A stretch of DNA of 64,000 nucleotides from Nannocystis sp. RBIL2 (lineage in GTDB: Bacteria; Myxococcota_A; Polyangia; Nannocystales; Nannocystaceae): the NCBI RefSeq assembly GCF_026626745.1, contig NZ_JAPNJW010000002.1:5914151-5978150 (forward strand), in the 5' to 3' direction. Positions within the stretch are counted from its first letter, which is position 1; the number at the start of each line of letters is the position of its first letter. Below the pieces are notes generated by a model. It had not been told where the DNA came from. It searched no databases and saw only the letters and a list, made by a program, of their open reading frames with translations. Shown here one piece after another: positions 25,058 through 33,096 of this stretch. The position numbers were made by a program, and so were the translations under genes.

Positions 25058-25534
25058 ATGTCCGACGAGCGACTCGACGCGGAAGACCTGAATCGCCTGC
25101 GCGAGCTCGGTCAGCGCTTCATGCGGGCCGTGCCTCACAACAAAGCGCTCGGCCTCGAGCTGCGGTCCGTCGGCGAGGGCCGGGCGGAGATCTTCCTGCC
25201 CTACGACCTGCGCCTGGTCGGCAACCCGGAGACCGGGGTGCTGCACGGCGGGGCGATCTCGGCGCTGATCGACGCCTGCTGCGGCGCGGCGGTGTTCCAG
25301 GCGCTGCGCAAGCCGATGGCGATCGCCACCCTCGACCTGCGCATCGATTACCTCAAGCCGGCTGCCCCGGGCGTCGGCGTGATCGCCCGCGCCCACTGCT
25401 ACAAGGTGACGCGCCACGTCGCGTTCGTCCGCGGGGTCGCGTTCCTCGACAGCGAGGACGATCCGATCGCCACCAGCGCCGGGACCTTCATGCTCGGCAC
25501 GCGCACCACCAGCCGCACCGAGGGGGCCGCGTGA
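25058..25534 (+). CDS. PaaI-type hotdog thioesterase (first of a pair)
   Basis: Encodes 158 residues. The hotdog core is clear: AEIFLPYDLRLVGNPETGVLHGGAISALIDACCGAAV, where the HGG and following helix carry the catalytic region, then IDYLKPAAPGVGVIARAHCYKVTRHVAFVRGVAF. Enzymes of this family hydrolyse acyl-CoA, often aryl- or phenylacetyl-CoA type. The next gene encodes a second hotdog protein overlapping by four bases, so the two may form a heteromer. Upstream Spo0M is in the same operon but has no obvious link. Confidence 0.88.
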   Translation: MSDERLDAEDLNRLRELGQRFMRAVPHNKALGLELRSVGEGRAEIFLPYDLRLVGNPETGVLHGGAISALIDACCGAAVFQALRKPMAIATLDLRIDYLKPAAPGVGVIARAHCYKVTRHVAFVRGVAFLDSEDDPIATSAGTFMLGTRTTSRTEGAA

Positions 25535-26022
25535 GCACGAGGGATTCGTGGCTGCGACAGGTGCTCGCGGAGGCCCGTGCGACCCATGACCCGAGCCGTC
25601 TGGCGGCGGTGGTGCCGTACGCGCAGACGATGGGGATCTCGCTGCTGCTGGCGCCCGAGGGGCCGCACGCGGGCGAGCTGCTGGGAGTGATGCGGTTCGC
25701 CGAGCACTTGATCGGCAATCCGGTGCTGCCGGCGCTGCACGGCGGGGCCCTGTGCGCGCTGCTCGAGTCGACCGCGATCTTCCAGCTGCTGTGGGAGAGC
25801 GAGCTGTCGGCGACGCCGCGGACGATCGGTCTCACCGTGGAGTACCTGCGCTCCGGTCGCCCGGTCGACACGTTCGCGCGCGGGATGCCGACCCGCCAGG
25901 GCCGCCGCGTGACCAACGTCCGCGTCGAGGCCTGGCAGGACGACCGCTCGCGCCCGATCGCGGTGGCCAGCGCGCATTTCCTGGTCCACAGCGACGAGGG
26001 GCCGGCGAAGCTCGAGATCTGA
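25531..26022 (+). CDS. Second PaaI/hotdog-fold thioesterase-like protein
   Basis: Encodes 163 residues beginning with GTG at 25531 inside the previous stop (GTGA overlap), so it is translationally coupled. It shows the same architecture: MRFAEHLIGNPVLPALHGGALCALLESTAIFQLLW, then VEYLRSGRPVDTFARGMPTRQGRRVTNVRVEAWQD. The HGG and the following Glu are kept, so activity is plausible. A tandem hotdog pair encoded together is consistent with a hetero-oligomeric acyl-CoA thioesterase. The substrate is not evident from the neighbours. Confidence 0.85.
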   Translation: MSTRDSWLRQVLAEARATHDPSRLAAVVPYAQTMGISLLLAPEGPHAGELLGVMRFAEHLIGNPVLPALHGGALCALLESTAIFQLLWESELSATPRTIGLTVEYLRSGRPVDTFARGMPTRQGRRVTNVRVEAWQDDRSRPIAVASAHFLVHSDEGPAKLEI

Positions 26023-26332
26023 GCGGCGGCGCCAGGCCGGCCGTTCGGGTGGCCGTCTGCGGCAGCTCCGGGGGGCAGAGGCGGGTCTGCGTCGGGCTCG
26101 CGCGACGACCGGACGTCGCGTGGTCCAGCCACGAGGGCGGCGCCGCGGCAGCGCTCGTCCGGCCGTCGCCGGGGGCGCGCCCGGAGTCCGCAGCACGAGG
26201 GCTGCGCCCGGCCCCGAGCCGCGTCCGCGCGCCCTGGGGCCGGCTTGAAAACAAGCGCGCTCGTCCCGGGCGCGCCAGCCGGTACACTGCTCGCGTGTCC
26301 CCGTCGCACCACGGCCGGCTCGAGGCCGCAGG
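26023..26332. other. Intergenic region upstream of the GHKL-transglutaminase gene
   Basis: No gene is supported. The only AT-richer patch is CTTGAAAACAAG at 26244-26255, followed by GGTACACTGC near 26281; a TTGAAA/TACACT promoter would have a 32-base spacer, so it is not a standard one. Confidence 0.35.
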
Positions 26333-29299
26333 ATGACCAGCGCGCCGCCCGGGTCGGAGTTCCGCGCCCGCGCGCGCGCCGAGGCCGAGCGCTACGGGCC
26401 CGACCCGTGGGTGTTCGTGCGCGAGCTGCTGCAGAACGGCCGCGACGCCGGGGCGACGAAGGTCGAGTTCACCTGCGAGGCCCGCGGCGGGCGGTGGGTG
26501 CTGCGCTGCCGCGACGACGGCGAGGGCATGACCTTCGCCCACGCGCGCCGCTACCTGTTCGCGCTGTACGCCTCGAGCAAGGAGTCGCGGCGCGACCAGG
26601 TCGGCCGCTTCGGCGTCGGCTTCTGGTCGGTGCTGCGCTTCGAGCCGGAGCGGATCGCCATCCGCTCGCGCGCGCGCCGGCCCGACCCGAATTCGCCTGA
26701 CCCGGAGGACAGGTCGGGTGCGTGGGCGCTCGAGCTCGACGGCGACCTGGCGACTGCCCGCCGAATCGCGCCGCCGAGCCTGCCGGGCACGGAGATCGAG
26801 CTAGAGCGAGCGGCGGTCGACGAGGCGCTCGAGCGGCGGGTGTTCGACGCGGCGTTCCAGAACGCGCGCTTCCTGGCGACCCGCGACGACCCCGAGCGGC
26901 CGCTGGTGGTGACGGTCAACGGGCGCAAGGTGAACAAGCCGTTCGCGCTGCCGGCCCCGAGCGCGAGCTTCCGCCGCGGGCGGGTGCGCGGGGTGGTGGC
27001 GCTCGGCGAGGCGGCGCGGGTCGAGCTGTTCTCGCGCGGGCTCAGGGTCCGCTCGGCGGCGTCGCTGGCCGACTTCGTGGTCGCCGGCGGCCGCAGCACC
27101 GACAACAGCCGCGTCCACTTCACCGAGCTGCCGGGGCGGCTGGCCCCGCAGGCGCTGCTCGAGAGCGACGCGCTCGAGCTGATGTTGTCGCGCTCCGACG
27201 CGCGCGACAACAAGGCGCTGCGCCGCCTGGTCGACCTGGCCCAGCGCGAGCTGGAGGGGCTGATCGCCCGCCAGCTCGACGCGGTCCACCCGCTGCCGTG
27301 GTGGCAGCGCCCGTGGGCCGGGCTGCGCGACCTGGTCCGCCGCTCGCTGGCAGTGCGCATGTTCCTGGCCGCGCTGCTCGGCGCGGCGCTGGCCGGCGGG
27401 GCCGCCTACGCGATGTGGGGCGACCGGGTGTGGGCCCGCTTCAAGCCGGCCGCGGGGATGTCCTACGGGACAGGTCCCATCGGACATGGCGAAACGGCCA
27501 GCGCCAACCTGCCGGCCCGCTACTCCGACCTGGCCGCGCGCTACCGCGGGCCGCAGGTCGACGTGCTGACCGGCGCCGGCGCCCGCGAGCCGCCGCTGAC
27601 GTTCCGCCCGGCCGACCTGCGCCTGCACTTCGCGGCGCTGCTGTTCGCCCGCCTGGGCGACACCGCCGAGGCCCGCCCGCCCGAGCCGCGCGGCGACTAC
27701 GCCTTTACGACATGTCCCGAAGAGCAGGTGTGCCCGGAGGTCGAGCTGCGCCTCGGGGCGCCGGCCGGGCCGATGCGGGTGCCGGTGCCGACGGGCCACC
27801 GGGTGGTCGCCGGCAGCGCAGCGCTGGTCGACGCCGACCACCCCGAGGGCGCGCCGACGACCCTGCAGGTCGGCGCCGACGGGGAGGCGCTGCTGGTGCT
27901 GGCGGGGCCGTCGGAGGCGACTCTGGTGTACCGCACCGCGCCGGCCCCGGCGGGCCCGCCGACGCGGCCGGTGCCCTCGGGGCTGCTCCCGGCCGACGTG
28001 CGCCGCGAGGCGCGAGCGCTGCGCGGGCGATCGATCGCCGCGCGGGTGTCGGCGCTGACCCGGCTGACCCGCGAGCTGGTGGCCTACAGCACCGCGCCGG
28101 AGGTGGCGGCGCAGCACCGGGCGCTGGGCGAGGAGCACTTCATCGCCCGCGCGCTCGAGATCGGGCAAGGCGACTGCGACGTGCAGAACGGGCTGCTGAC
28201 CGCGCTGCTGCAGGAGGCGGGGGTCGAGTCGCGGCTGGCGATCGGGTTCGTCGGCCAGGACGGGCGCGTGAACCCGTGGCTGCACGCGTGGGCCGAGTAC
28301 CGCGGGCAGGACGGCGAGTGGGCGGTGGCCGACGCGAGCACCGGCGTGGCCCTGGGCACGCCGGCCGGGCCGATCGAGCCCGGCGAGGTCGACGCGGCGG
28401 CGGACACGACGGGCTCGCTGGCCGCGGCGGACACCGCCGAGCTGCCGCCGGCCCTGCCAGGCGAGCCGCAAGGTGACATGGCCGTCGGGGCAGGTTCTTT
28501 GGAGCATGTCGAAACGGCCACGTCGTGGCGGCGACCGCTGGCGCCGTGGGGGCTGGCCGTCGGCGCTGCGGCGCTGTTCGCGGTGGCGCTGTTCGGAGTG
28601 CTGCGCGAGCGGACCCGCCGGCGGGTGGCGCTCGACGCCAGCGGCGATCTGTCGCGGCTGCTGCAGGGCGCGCTGCAGCAGCCGGAGGTGTTCCAGGCGG
28701 TGCCGGCGGTGTTCGAGCGGCCGCTGGTGCCGACGGCTTCCGGGGGGGCGCTGTCGCTGGCGCAGGCCAAGCGGCTGGCGGCCCGCGGGCGGCTGTATCG
28801 CACGCGCCGGCGCTCGCCGCTGGCCGTCGACGCGCTGGCCGGCGACGCGGCGGTGCTCGACGAGGAGCGCGCCGAGGCCCGCGCGGTGGCCGACGCGCTC
28901 GGGGCGACCGACCTCGACCTGTGGGACGCGCTGCTGAGCACCGCGGGGGAGACCGAACTGCTGAAGGCGGTGAGCGCCCGCCTGACCGCGTCGGGGGAGC
29001 CGTGGCAGGTGCTCTCCAGCCCGTCGCTCGGCCCCGAGGAGCTGCGCAGCCTCGACCTGGCGCCGCTCCGCCTGCGCAAGTCGCCGCTGCGCGGGCGCAG
29101 GGTGGTGGTGGCGGGCGCGCAGAACCCGTGGCTGCTGGACGCCGCCGGGGTGCTGGCGGCGCGGCCGGCCGCGGCCGTGTTCGCGGCCCTCGATTACCTG
29201 CTCGACCGCCTCGACCTCGGCCCCGAACGCACCGCCCGCCTGCTGCGCGAGGCAGCCCGCGAGGCGGTCCACGAGGCGGCCCGCGGGAGGCCGGCGTGA
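26333..29299 (+). CDS. GHKL (HSP90-like) ATPase fused to a membrane-spanning transglutaminase-like protein
   Basis: Encodes 988 residues. Residues 1-320 form a GHKL ATPase: N-box ELLQNGRDAGATKVEF (E31, N35, D38), DDGEGM at 61-66, and lid glycines GRFGVGF at 91-97. The pattern is closer to HSP90/MutL-type than to histidine kinases; no H-box is present. One TM helix at about 341-362 leads to an extracytoplasmic region with a transglutaminase-like fold: Cys in GQGDCDVQN (C615), His in WLHAWAEY (H651), Asp in VADAST (D667), the full catalytic triad. A second TM at about 734-757 returns the chain to a cytosolic domain of about 230 unknown residues. The next gene encodes another GHKL-like protein. 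Three dispersed palindromes lie in frame (27459, 27709, 28475). I do not know this architecture. It could couple a cytosolic ATP-driven switch to cross-linking or proteolysis in the periplasm. Confidence 0.85.
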   Translation: MTSAPPGSEFRARARAEAERYGPDPWVFVRELLQNGRDAGATKVEFTCEARGGRWVLRCRDDGEGMTFAHARRYLFALYASSKESRRDQVGRFGVGFWSVLRFEPERIAIRSRARRPDPNSPDPEDRSGAWALELDGDLATARRIAPPSLPGTEIELERAAVDEALERRVFDAAFQNARFLATRDDPERPLVVTVNGRKVNKPFALPAPSASFRRGRVRGVVALGEAARVELFSRGLRVRSAASLADFVVAGGRSTDNSRVHFTELPGRLAPQALLESDALELMLSRSDARDNKALRRLVDLAQRELEGLIARQLDAVHPLPWWQRPWAGLRDLVRRSLAVRMFLAALLGAALAGGAAYAMWGDRVWARFKPAAGMSYGTGPIGHGETASANLPARYSDLAARYRGPQVDVLTGAGAREPPLTFRPADLRLHFAALLFARLGDTAEARPPEPRGDYAFTTCPEEQVCPEVELRLGAPAGPMRVPVPTGHRVVAGSAALVDADHPEGAPTTLQVGADGEALLVLAGPSEATLVYRTAPAPAGPPTRPVPSGLLPADVRREARALRGRSIAARVSALTRLTRELVAYSTAPEVAAQHRALGEEHFIARALEIGQGDCDVQNGLLTALLQEAGVESRLAIGFVGQDGRVNPWLHAWAEYRGQDGEWAVADASTGVALGTPAGPIEPGEVDAAADTTGSLAAADTAELPPALPGEPQGDMAVGAGSLEHVETATSWRRPLAPWGLAVGAAALFAVALFGVLRERTRRRVALDASGDLSRLLQGALQQPEVFQAVPAVFERPLVPTASGGALSLAQAKRLAARGRLYRTRRRSPLAVDALAGDAAVLDEERAEARAVADALGATDLDLWDALLSTAGETELLKAVSARLTASGEPWQVLSSPSLGPEELRSLDLAPLRLRKSPLRGRRVVVAGAQNPWLLDAAGVLAARPAAAVFAALDYLLDRLDLGPERTARLLREAAREAVHEAARGRPA
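27457..27500. repeat. Dispersed palindrome with 34-base extension (copy A), in frame
   Basis: Exact TGTCC-TACG-GGACA (27459-27472), then an extension so that 27467-27500 aligns without gaps to 28487-28520 and 58805-58838 (26 of 34 identities with each). Read as MSYGTGPIGHGETA just after the first TM helix. Confidence 0.85.
27709..27730. repeat. Decayed dispersed palindrome, in frame
   Basis: ACATGTCCCGAAGAGCAGGTG, read as TCPEEQV in the extracytoplasmic part of the GHKL-transglutaminase protein. Confidence 0.55.
28475..28520. repeat. Dispersed palindrome with 34-base extension (copy B), in frame
   Basis: Decayed core (TGGCC-GTCG-GGGCA) plus the shared extension ending CGAAACGGCCA (28487-28520), read as GAGSLEHVETA just before the second TM helix; same frame as copies A and C. 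Confidence 0.8.
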
Positions 29300-29311
29300 G
29301 GGGCGAGCGAG

Positions 29312-29435
29312 ATGTCCCTCGGGACATGCCGCGGGAGGTCATGGATGGAGATGTCCTTCAGGGCATGTCCATGAAGCTCCCGCGAAGGGGGGCGCGCGCG
29401 GAGCCCGTGGCAGAATATGTCTTCAAGGACATGTC
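29312..29435. repeat. Three dispersed palindromes between the two GHKL genes
   Basis: ATGTCCCTCGGGACAT (29312-29327, perfect), ATGTCCTTCAGGGCAT followed by GTCCAT (29351-29372), and ATGTCTTCAAGGACAT (29416-29431). They occupy most of the 184-base gap. As RNA they would form a row of small hairpins between the two coding regions and could set different levels of the two proteins. Confidence 0.85.
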
Positions 29436-29483
29436 AGAGAAGGCCGGGCATCGGGAGCTCCGCAGCCGTAAGGCGAGAAACAG

Positions 29484-31079
29484 GTGGGGGTGGGGGTGAG
29501 CGAGACGGTCGACCTGCGCCAGCTGCTGGCGATCGACATCGAGGCGGAGCTGCGCAAGCTGGCGACCGCGCAGCTGCAGGGGCCGTGGCAGCTGCCGGCG
29601 GAGCTGGTGCGGCGGTCGCTGTCGGCCGGGGCGCGCACTGTCGAGGTCGAGCTCGGGCGCGCCTCGGTGCGCGTGCGCGACGACGGGGCGGCGATCGGGC
29701 GCGAGCTGCTGCTGGCGCTGGCCGACCTGCTCGACACCGGCGTGCAGGCCGAGCGGCGCCACCGGGCCCTGCTCGCGCTCGAGCAGGCGGGCGCCCTGGC
29801 GCTGCTGGCCCTGCCGGCGCTGCGGCCCGGGCGGGTGGAGATCGTGGCGCGCTCGCACGGGCTGGTGCGCCGCCTCGAGTGCGCCGGGCCGGGGCGAGCG
29901 AACCTGTCCGAAGGTGCAGATCCGTCCGGGGGCCGCGGGACCGAGTTCGTGGTCCGCGGCGCCGAGCTCGACCCGGCCCGCGCGCGCACGTACCTCGCCG
30001 ACGTGGCCCGCTTCGCGCCGGCGGCGGTCCGCGTCGACGGCTCCGACATCAGCGACGGCCTGCGCAGCTACCTCGCGCGCGCGGACCTCGAGCTGCCGCA
30101 GTTCAAGCTGCGCGGCACGGTGGCCCTGGCCCACCGCGGCGAGCCGGCGCGGATCTGGCTGCTCGTCCACGGGGTGGTGTCGACCCACGTCGGGGTCACG
30201 CGGGCGCCCTGCTTCGAGGCGGTGGTCGAGCTGGCCGACAAGTTCGCGGCCGGCGAGCTGACCCCGGCCGCGACCGCGGCCGACCTGCGCGAGGCGATCG
30301 CGCCCGCGCTCGAGGCGATCGTCGACGCCGGCGTGCAGCTGATGTTGGCGACGGGCGCCCGTTCGGCCAGCTTGCCGGGCACCAGCCAGGCGCGGGTGCT
30401 GCACCTCCTGCTGCAGGCGCTGCGCTCGCGTCGACGCGCCGCCGAGGTGCTGGCGCTGCCGGTGGTGCCGGCGCTGGTGAGCCGCGACGAGCGGCGCTGG
30501 CTGGCGATCGAGAGCCTGCCGGCGCTGGCCCGACCCGAGCCGGCCTTCGCCCTCGAGCCCGAGCAGAACCCCGACGACTTCGCCCTGCCGGGTCCGCCGA
30601 TCCTGCTGCTCGGCACCGCGGAGCGGGGGATCCTGGCCGAGTTGCTGCAGCTGCGGTTTCGCTCGCCGCCGCCGCGCGGAACCGAGCAGATGCCGGTCTC
30701 GGCCGCGCTGACGCGGGGCTGGCGGCAGCTGGCGCAGGCGTTCGGCGGGGCGCGGCGGCCGTTGCCGGATTCGGCATTGTCACCGGCCGAGCGGCAATTC
30801 CTGGCGACCCTGCGGGCGGCAGTGCGCGGCGGGGCGGGTGCGCCGGAGCGGGTCGAGCTGTGCGCGGGGGCCGGTTCGCCGCGGGTGGCCGGCGAACCGG
30901 CGACCCTGTACCTCGGGCGCGAGCACCCCGACGTGCGGGCGGCGATCGCCGCGGCCGAGACCGGCGAGGCGTGGATCTTCCCGGCCTGCATCGCGCTGCT
31001 CGCCGGCAGCGGCATGCCGGGCACGGCGAGCCGGGCGACGTGGGTCCGGACGTGGCACCGGCTGTTACAAGGGCGGTGA
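29484..31079 (+). CDS. Degenerate GHKL-like partner protein
   Basis: Encodes 531 residues from GTG 29484; GTG 29496 in the same GTGGGG run is an equally good start. Residues 40-57 (ELVRRSLSAGARTVEVEL) line up with the N-box of the upstream protein (ELLQNGRDAGATKVEF), but the Asn and Asp that bind Mg-ATP are Arg44 and Ser47. DDGAAI stands where DDGEGM is expected, and the lid glycines are lost. Later RGTEFVVRGAELDPARARTYLADVARFAPAAVRVDG still resembles the second half of an HSP90-like N-domain plus a transducer. The C-terminal 270 residues are unrecognised. No TM helix is obvious, so it is cytosolic. Position after the active GHKL gene suggests a regulatory partner, possibly forming a pseudo-symmetric dimer. 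The stop overlaps the next start by one base. Confidence 0.75.
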   Translation: MGVGVSETVDLRQLLAIDIEAELRKLATAQLQGPWQLPAELVRRSLSAGARTVEVELGRASVRVRDDGAAIGRELLLALADLLDTGVQAERRHRALLALEQAGALALLALPALRPGRVEIVARSHGLVRRLECAGPGRANLSEGADPSGGRGTEFVVRGAELDPARARTYLADVARFAPAAVRVDGSDISDGLRSYLARADLELPQFKLRGTVALAHRGEPARIWLLVHGVVSTHVGVTRAPCFEAVVELADKFAAGELTPAATAADLREAIAPALEAIVDAGVQLMLATGARSASLPGTSQARVLHLLLQALRSRRRAAEVLALPVVPALVSRDERRWLAIESLPALARPEPAFALEPEQNPDDFALPGPPILLLGTAERGILAELLQLRFRSPPPRGTEQMPVSAALTRGWRQLAQAFGGARRPLPDSALSPAERQFLATLRAAVRGGAGAPERVELCAGAGSPRVAGEPATLYLGREHPDVRAAIAAAETGEAWIFPACIALLAGSGMPGTASRATWVRTWHRLLQGR

Positions 31080-31936
31080 TGACCCCGGTCCGCGTCGACG
31101 ACCCCGACGACCCGCGCCTCGCCGACTACCGCGAGCTGGAGGCGCTCGGCCACCGCCCCGACCCGCGCCGCTTCATCGCCGAGAGCGAGCTGGTGGTCGA
31201 GCGCCTGCTGCACAGCCCGTACCCCGTGGCCTCGGTGCTGACGACCGAGAGCCACTGTGCGCGCCTCGGCCCGGCCCTGGCCGCGCGCCCCGAGGTGCCG
31301 GTGTACGTCGGCGAGCAGGGGCTGCTGCGCAGCGTGGTCGGCCAAAACTTCCACCGCGGGGTCGCGGCCTGCGGTGTGCGGCCACCAGAGCTGCGCTGGC
31401 ATGATATGTCCCTGGGGACAGTTTATGGAAATGTCCCGGAGGACATGTTGTCGGCGCTGTGCCGGCGACCGGCCTACACCGTCGCGCTGGCCCAGGGCCT
31501 GAGCGACCCGGCCAACGTCGGCGCGATCGTCCGGGCCGCGCGGGCCTTCGGCGTCGACCTGCTCCTGCTCGACCGCGCGGGCGCCGACCCGCTGAGCCGG
31601 CGGGCGATCCGCGCCGCCGCGGGTAACGTGTTCGCGCAGGGGCTCGCCGGCGTCACCGACCTCGTCGCGGTGGTCGAGCGGCTGCGCCGGGCCGGCGCCA
31701 CGGTGCTGGCGGCGACCCCCGGTCCGCGGGCGCGGCCCCTGGGCGCGGTGGTGCGGCCGGCGCGGCTCGTGATCCTGGTCGGCAGCGAGGGTCAGGGGCT
31801 GCCGGCGGCGTTGCGCGCGGTCAGCGACGACGAGGTCGCGATCCCGATGCGCCCGGGCGTCGACTCGCTGGGGGTCGCGGCCGCCACCGCGATCCTGCTG
31901 TACGCCCTCGCCGGGGCGCAGGACCCGGGGTTATGA
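31079..31936 (+). CDS. TrmH/SpoU-family RNA 2'-O-methyltransferase
   Basis: Encodes 285 residues. The SPOUT catalytic domain is clear: SDPANVGAIVRAARAFGVD (motif 1, about residues 141-160), VILVGSEGQGLP (motif 2), and IPMRPGVDSLGVAAATAILLY (motif 3, trefoil knot). The N-terminal part (PRRFIAESELVVERLL) is the L30e-like substrate-binding domain of rRNA-type enzymes. Two dispersed palindromes (31405-31446) encode DMSLGTVYGNVPEDMLSA exactly in the linker between the two domains, where an insertion is harmless. It is coupled to the degenerate GHKL gene by a TGATG overlap, so it is probably co-transcribed although it is not clearly part of that system. Confidence 0.93.
   Translation: MTPVRVDDPDDPRLADYRELEALGHRPDPRRFIAESELVVERLLHSPYPVASVLTTESHCARLGPALAARPEVPVYVGEQGLLRSVVGQNFHRGVAACGVRPPELRWHDMSLGTVYGNVPEDMLSALCRRPAYTVALAQGLSDPANVGAIVRAARAFGVDLLLLDRAGADPLSRRAIRAAAGNVFAQGLAGVTDLVAVVERLRRAGATVLAATPGPRARPLGAVVRPARLVILVGSEGQGLPAALRAVSDDEVAIPMRPGVDSLGVAAATAILLYALAGAQDPGL
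31405..31447. repeat. Two exact dispersed palindromes in tandem, in frame
   Basis: TGTCC-CTGG-GGACA (31407-31420) and TGTCC-CGGA-GGACA (31432-31445), separated by 11 bases, read as MSLGT and VPEDM in the interdomain linker of the SpoU methylase. Confidence 0.88.
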
Positions 31937-31955
31937 TGGGCGCCAGGCGAACGAC

Positions 31956-33029
31956 ATGGACGTCATTCTCAGCGCCTCCCTCGGGCTCCTGTTTTTGGTC
32001 GTCGGCACGGCTGCCGTCTTCTTGATGTACTACCTCTGGGGCTTCCCGTTCGACAAAGCCACGCGCACGAGCGCCGCCCCGCCCTCGCTGATGCGGCTGC
32101 ACCGGCAGCTCGGGTGGTTCTACATCCTGATCTACATCGCGTTGATGTTCGAGATGGTGCCGCGGATGTGGAACTACCAGGTCGAGTGGCCGGCGCGGAC
32201 CGTCGCGCACATGTGCCTCGGCATGGGCGTGGGCTTCATCCTGATGATCAAGGTGGTGATCCTGCGGTTCTTCCGCCACCTCGAGGAGTGGATGCCGGCG
32301 CTCGGGACGTCGCTGCTGGTCTGCACGATCATGCTGGCCGGCCTGTCGATGCCGCACGCGTTCCGCGAGATGGTGCTCGCCAGCGAGATGGGCGACGTCT
32401 ACGGCGACGAGAACCGCGCCCGGGTGAAGAAGCTGCTCGAGGCGGCCAAGCTGCCCGAGGAGGCGCCGATCGACGAGCTGTCGTCGGCCGCCTCGCTGCA
32501 GGCGGGCCGGCAGGTGCTGCTCAAGAAGTGCGTCGCCTGCCACGACCTCAAGACGATCCTCGATCGCCCGCGCTCGCCGCTCGACTGGGTCGGCACCGTC
32601 GACCGCATGGTCATCAAGCCCAGCTTCAACGAGCCGATCTCCGAGTTCGAGGGCTGGCAGGTCACCGGCTATCTCATCGCCATCTCGCGCGACCTGCAGC
32701 GCTCGCTGAAGGAGCGCCGCGCCCAGGAGGAGCAGCGCGAGCAGGCCGACGCGGTCCTGGCCGCGCCGCCGCCCGGGGCCGCGCCCGCGGTCGCCACCGA
32801 GCCGGCCGCCGCGCCGCAGATCGACGCCGCGGTCGCGCGCAAGACCTACGAGAGCGTGTGCAGCCAGTGCCACGAGCTGTCGGAGGTCGAGAAGGCGCCG
32901 CCGACCAGCGAGGCCGAGGTCATCGAGGTCATCCGCCGCATGGTCGACGACAACGAGATGAAGGCGACGCCCGAGCAGGTCACCCACATCGAGTGGCACA
33001 TGATCAAGGTGTTCGTGCACCGCGGCTGA
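31956..33029 (+). CDS. Membrane-bound dihaem cytochrome c
   Basis: Encodes 357 residues. An N-terminal TM helix (SASLGLLFLVVGTAAVFLMYYLW), then three more in residues about 48-135 (LGWFYILIYIALMFEM; TVAHMCLGMGVGFILMIKVVIL; ALGTSLLVCTIMLAGL) with His that could hold a b-type haem. Two c-type haem sites follow in the soluble part: CVACH (C192-H196) and CSQCH (C302-H306), each in a separate helical domain, with an Ala/Pro linker between them. It is an electron-transfer protein of the periplasmic membrane face; the redox partner is unknown. The gene starts 19 bases after the SpoU gene, and the next gene is 67 bases downstream. A family name is not certain. Confidence 0.85.
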   Translation: MDVILSASLGLLFLVVGTAAVFLMYYLWGFPFDKATRTSAAPPSLMRLHRQLGWFYILIYIALMFEMVPRMWNYQVEWPARTVAHMCLGMGVGFILMIKVVILRFFRHLEEWMPALGTSLLVCTIMLAGLSMPHAFREMVLASEMGDVYGDENRARVKKLLEAAKLPEEAPIDELSSAASLQAGRQVLLKKCVACHDLKTILDRPRSPLDWVGTVDRMVIKPSFNEPISEFEGWQVTGYLIAISRDLQRSLKERRAQEEQREQADAVLAAPPPGAAPAVATEPAAAPQIDAAVARKTYESVCSQCHELSEVEKAPPTSEAEVIEVIRRMVDDNEMKATPEQVTHIEWHMIKVFVHRG

Positions 33030-33096
33030 CCGTTCGGACAGGTCAAGCAATCACCTGAACAAGACGTCCACGCAGGGACAAGGAAGGATCTCAAGC

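Noticed and set aside
26244..26290. TTGAAA and TACACT as a sigma-70 promoter for the GHKL gene
   Set aside because: Spacing of 32 bases is far from 16-18.
29300..29483. Small gene between the two GHKL genes
   Set aside because: The gap is almost entirely three palindromes; open frames through it are by-products of the repeats.
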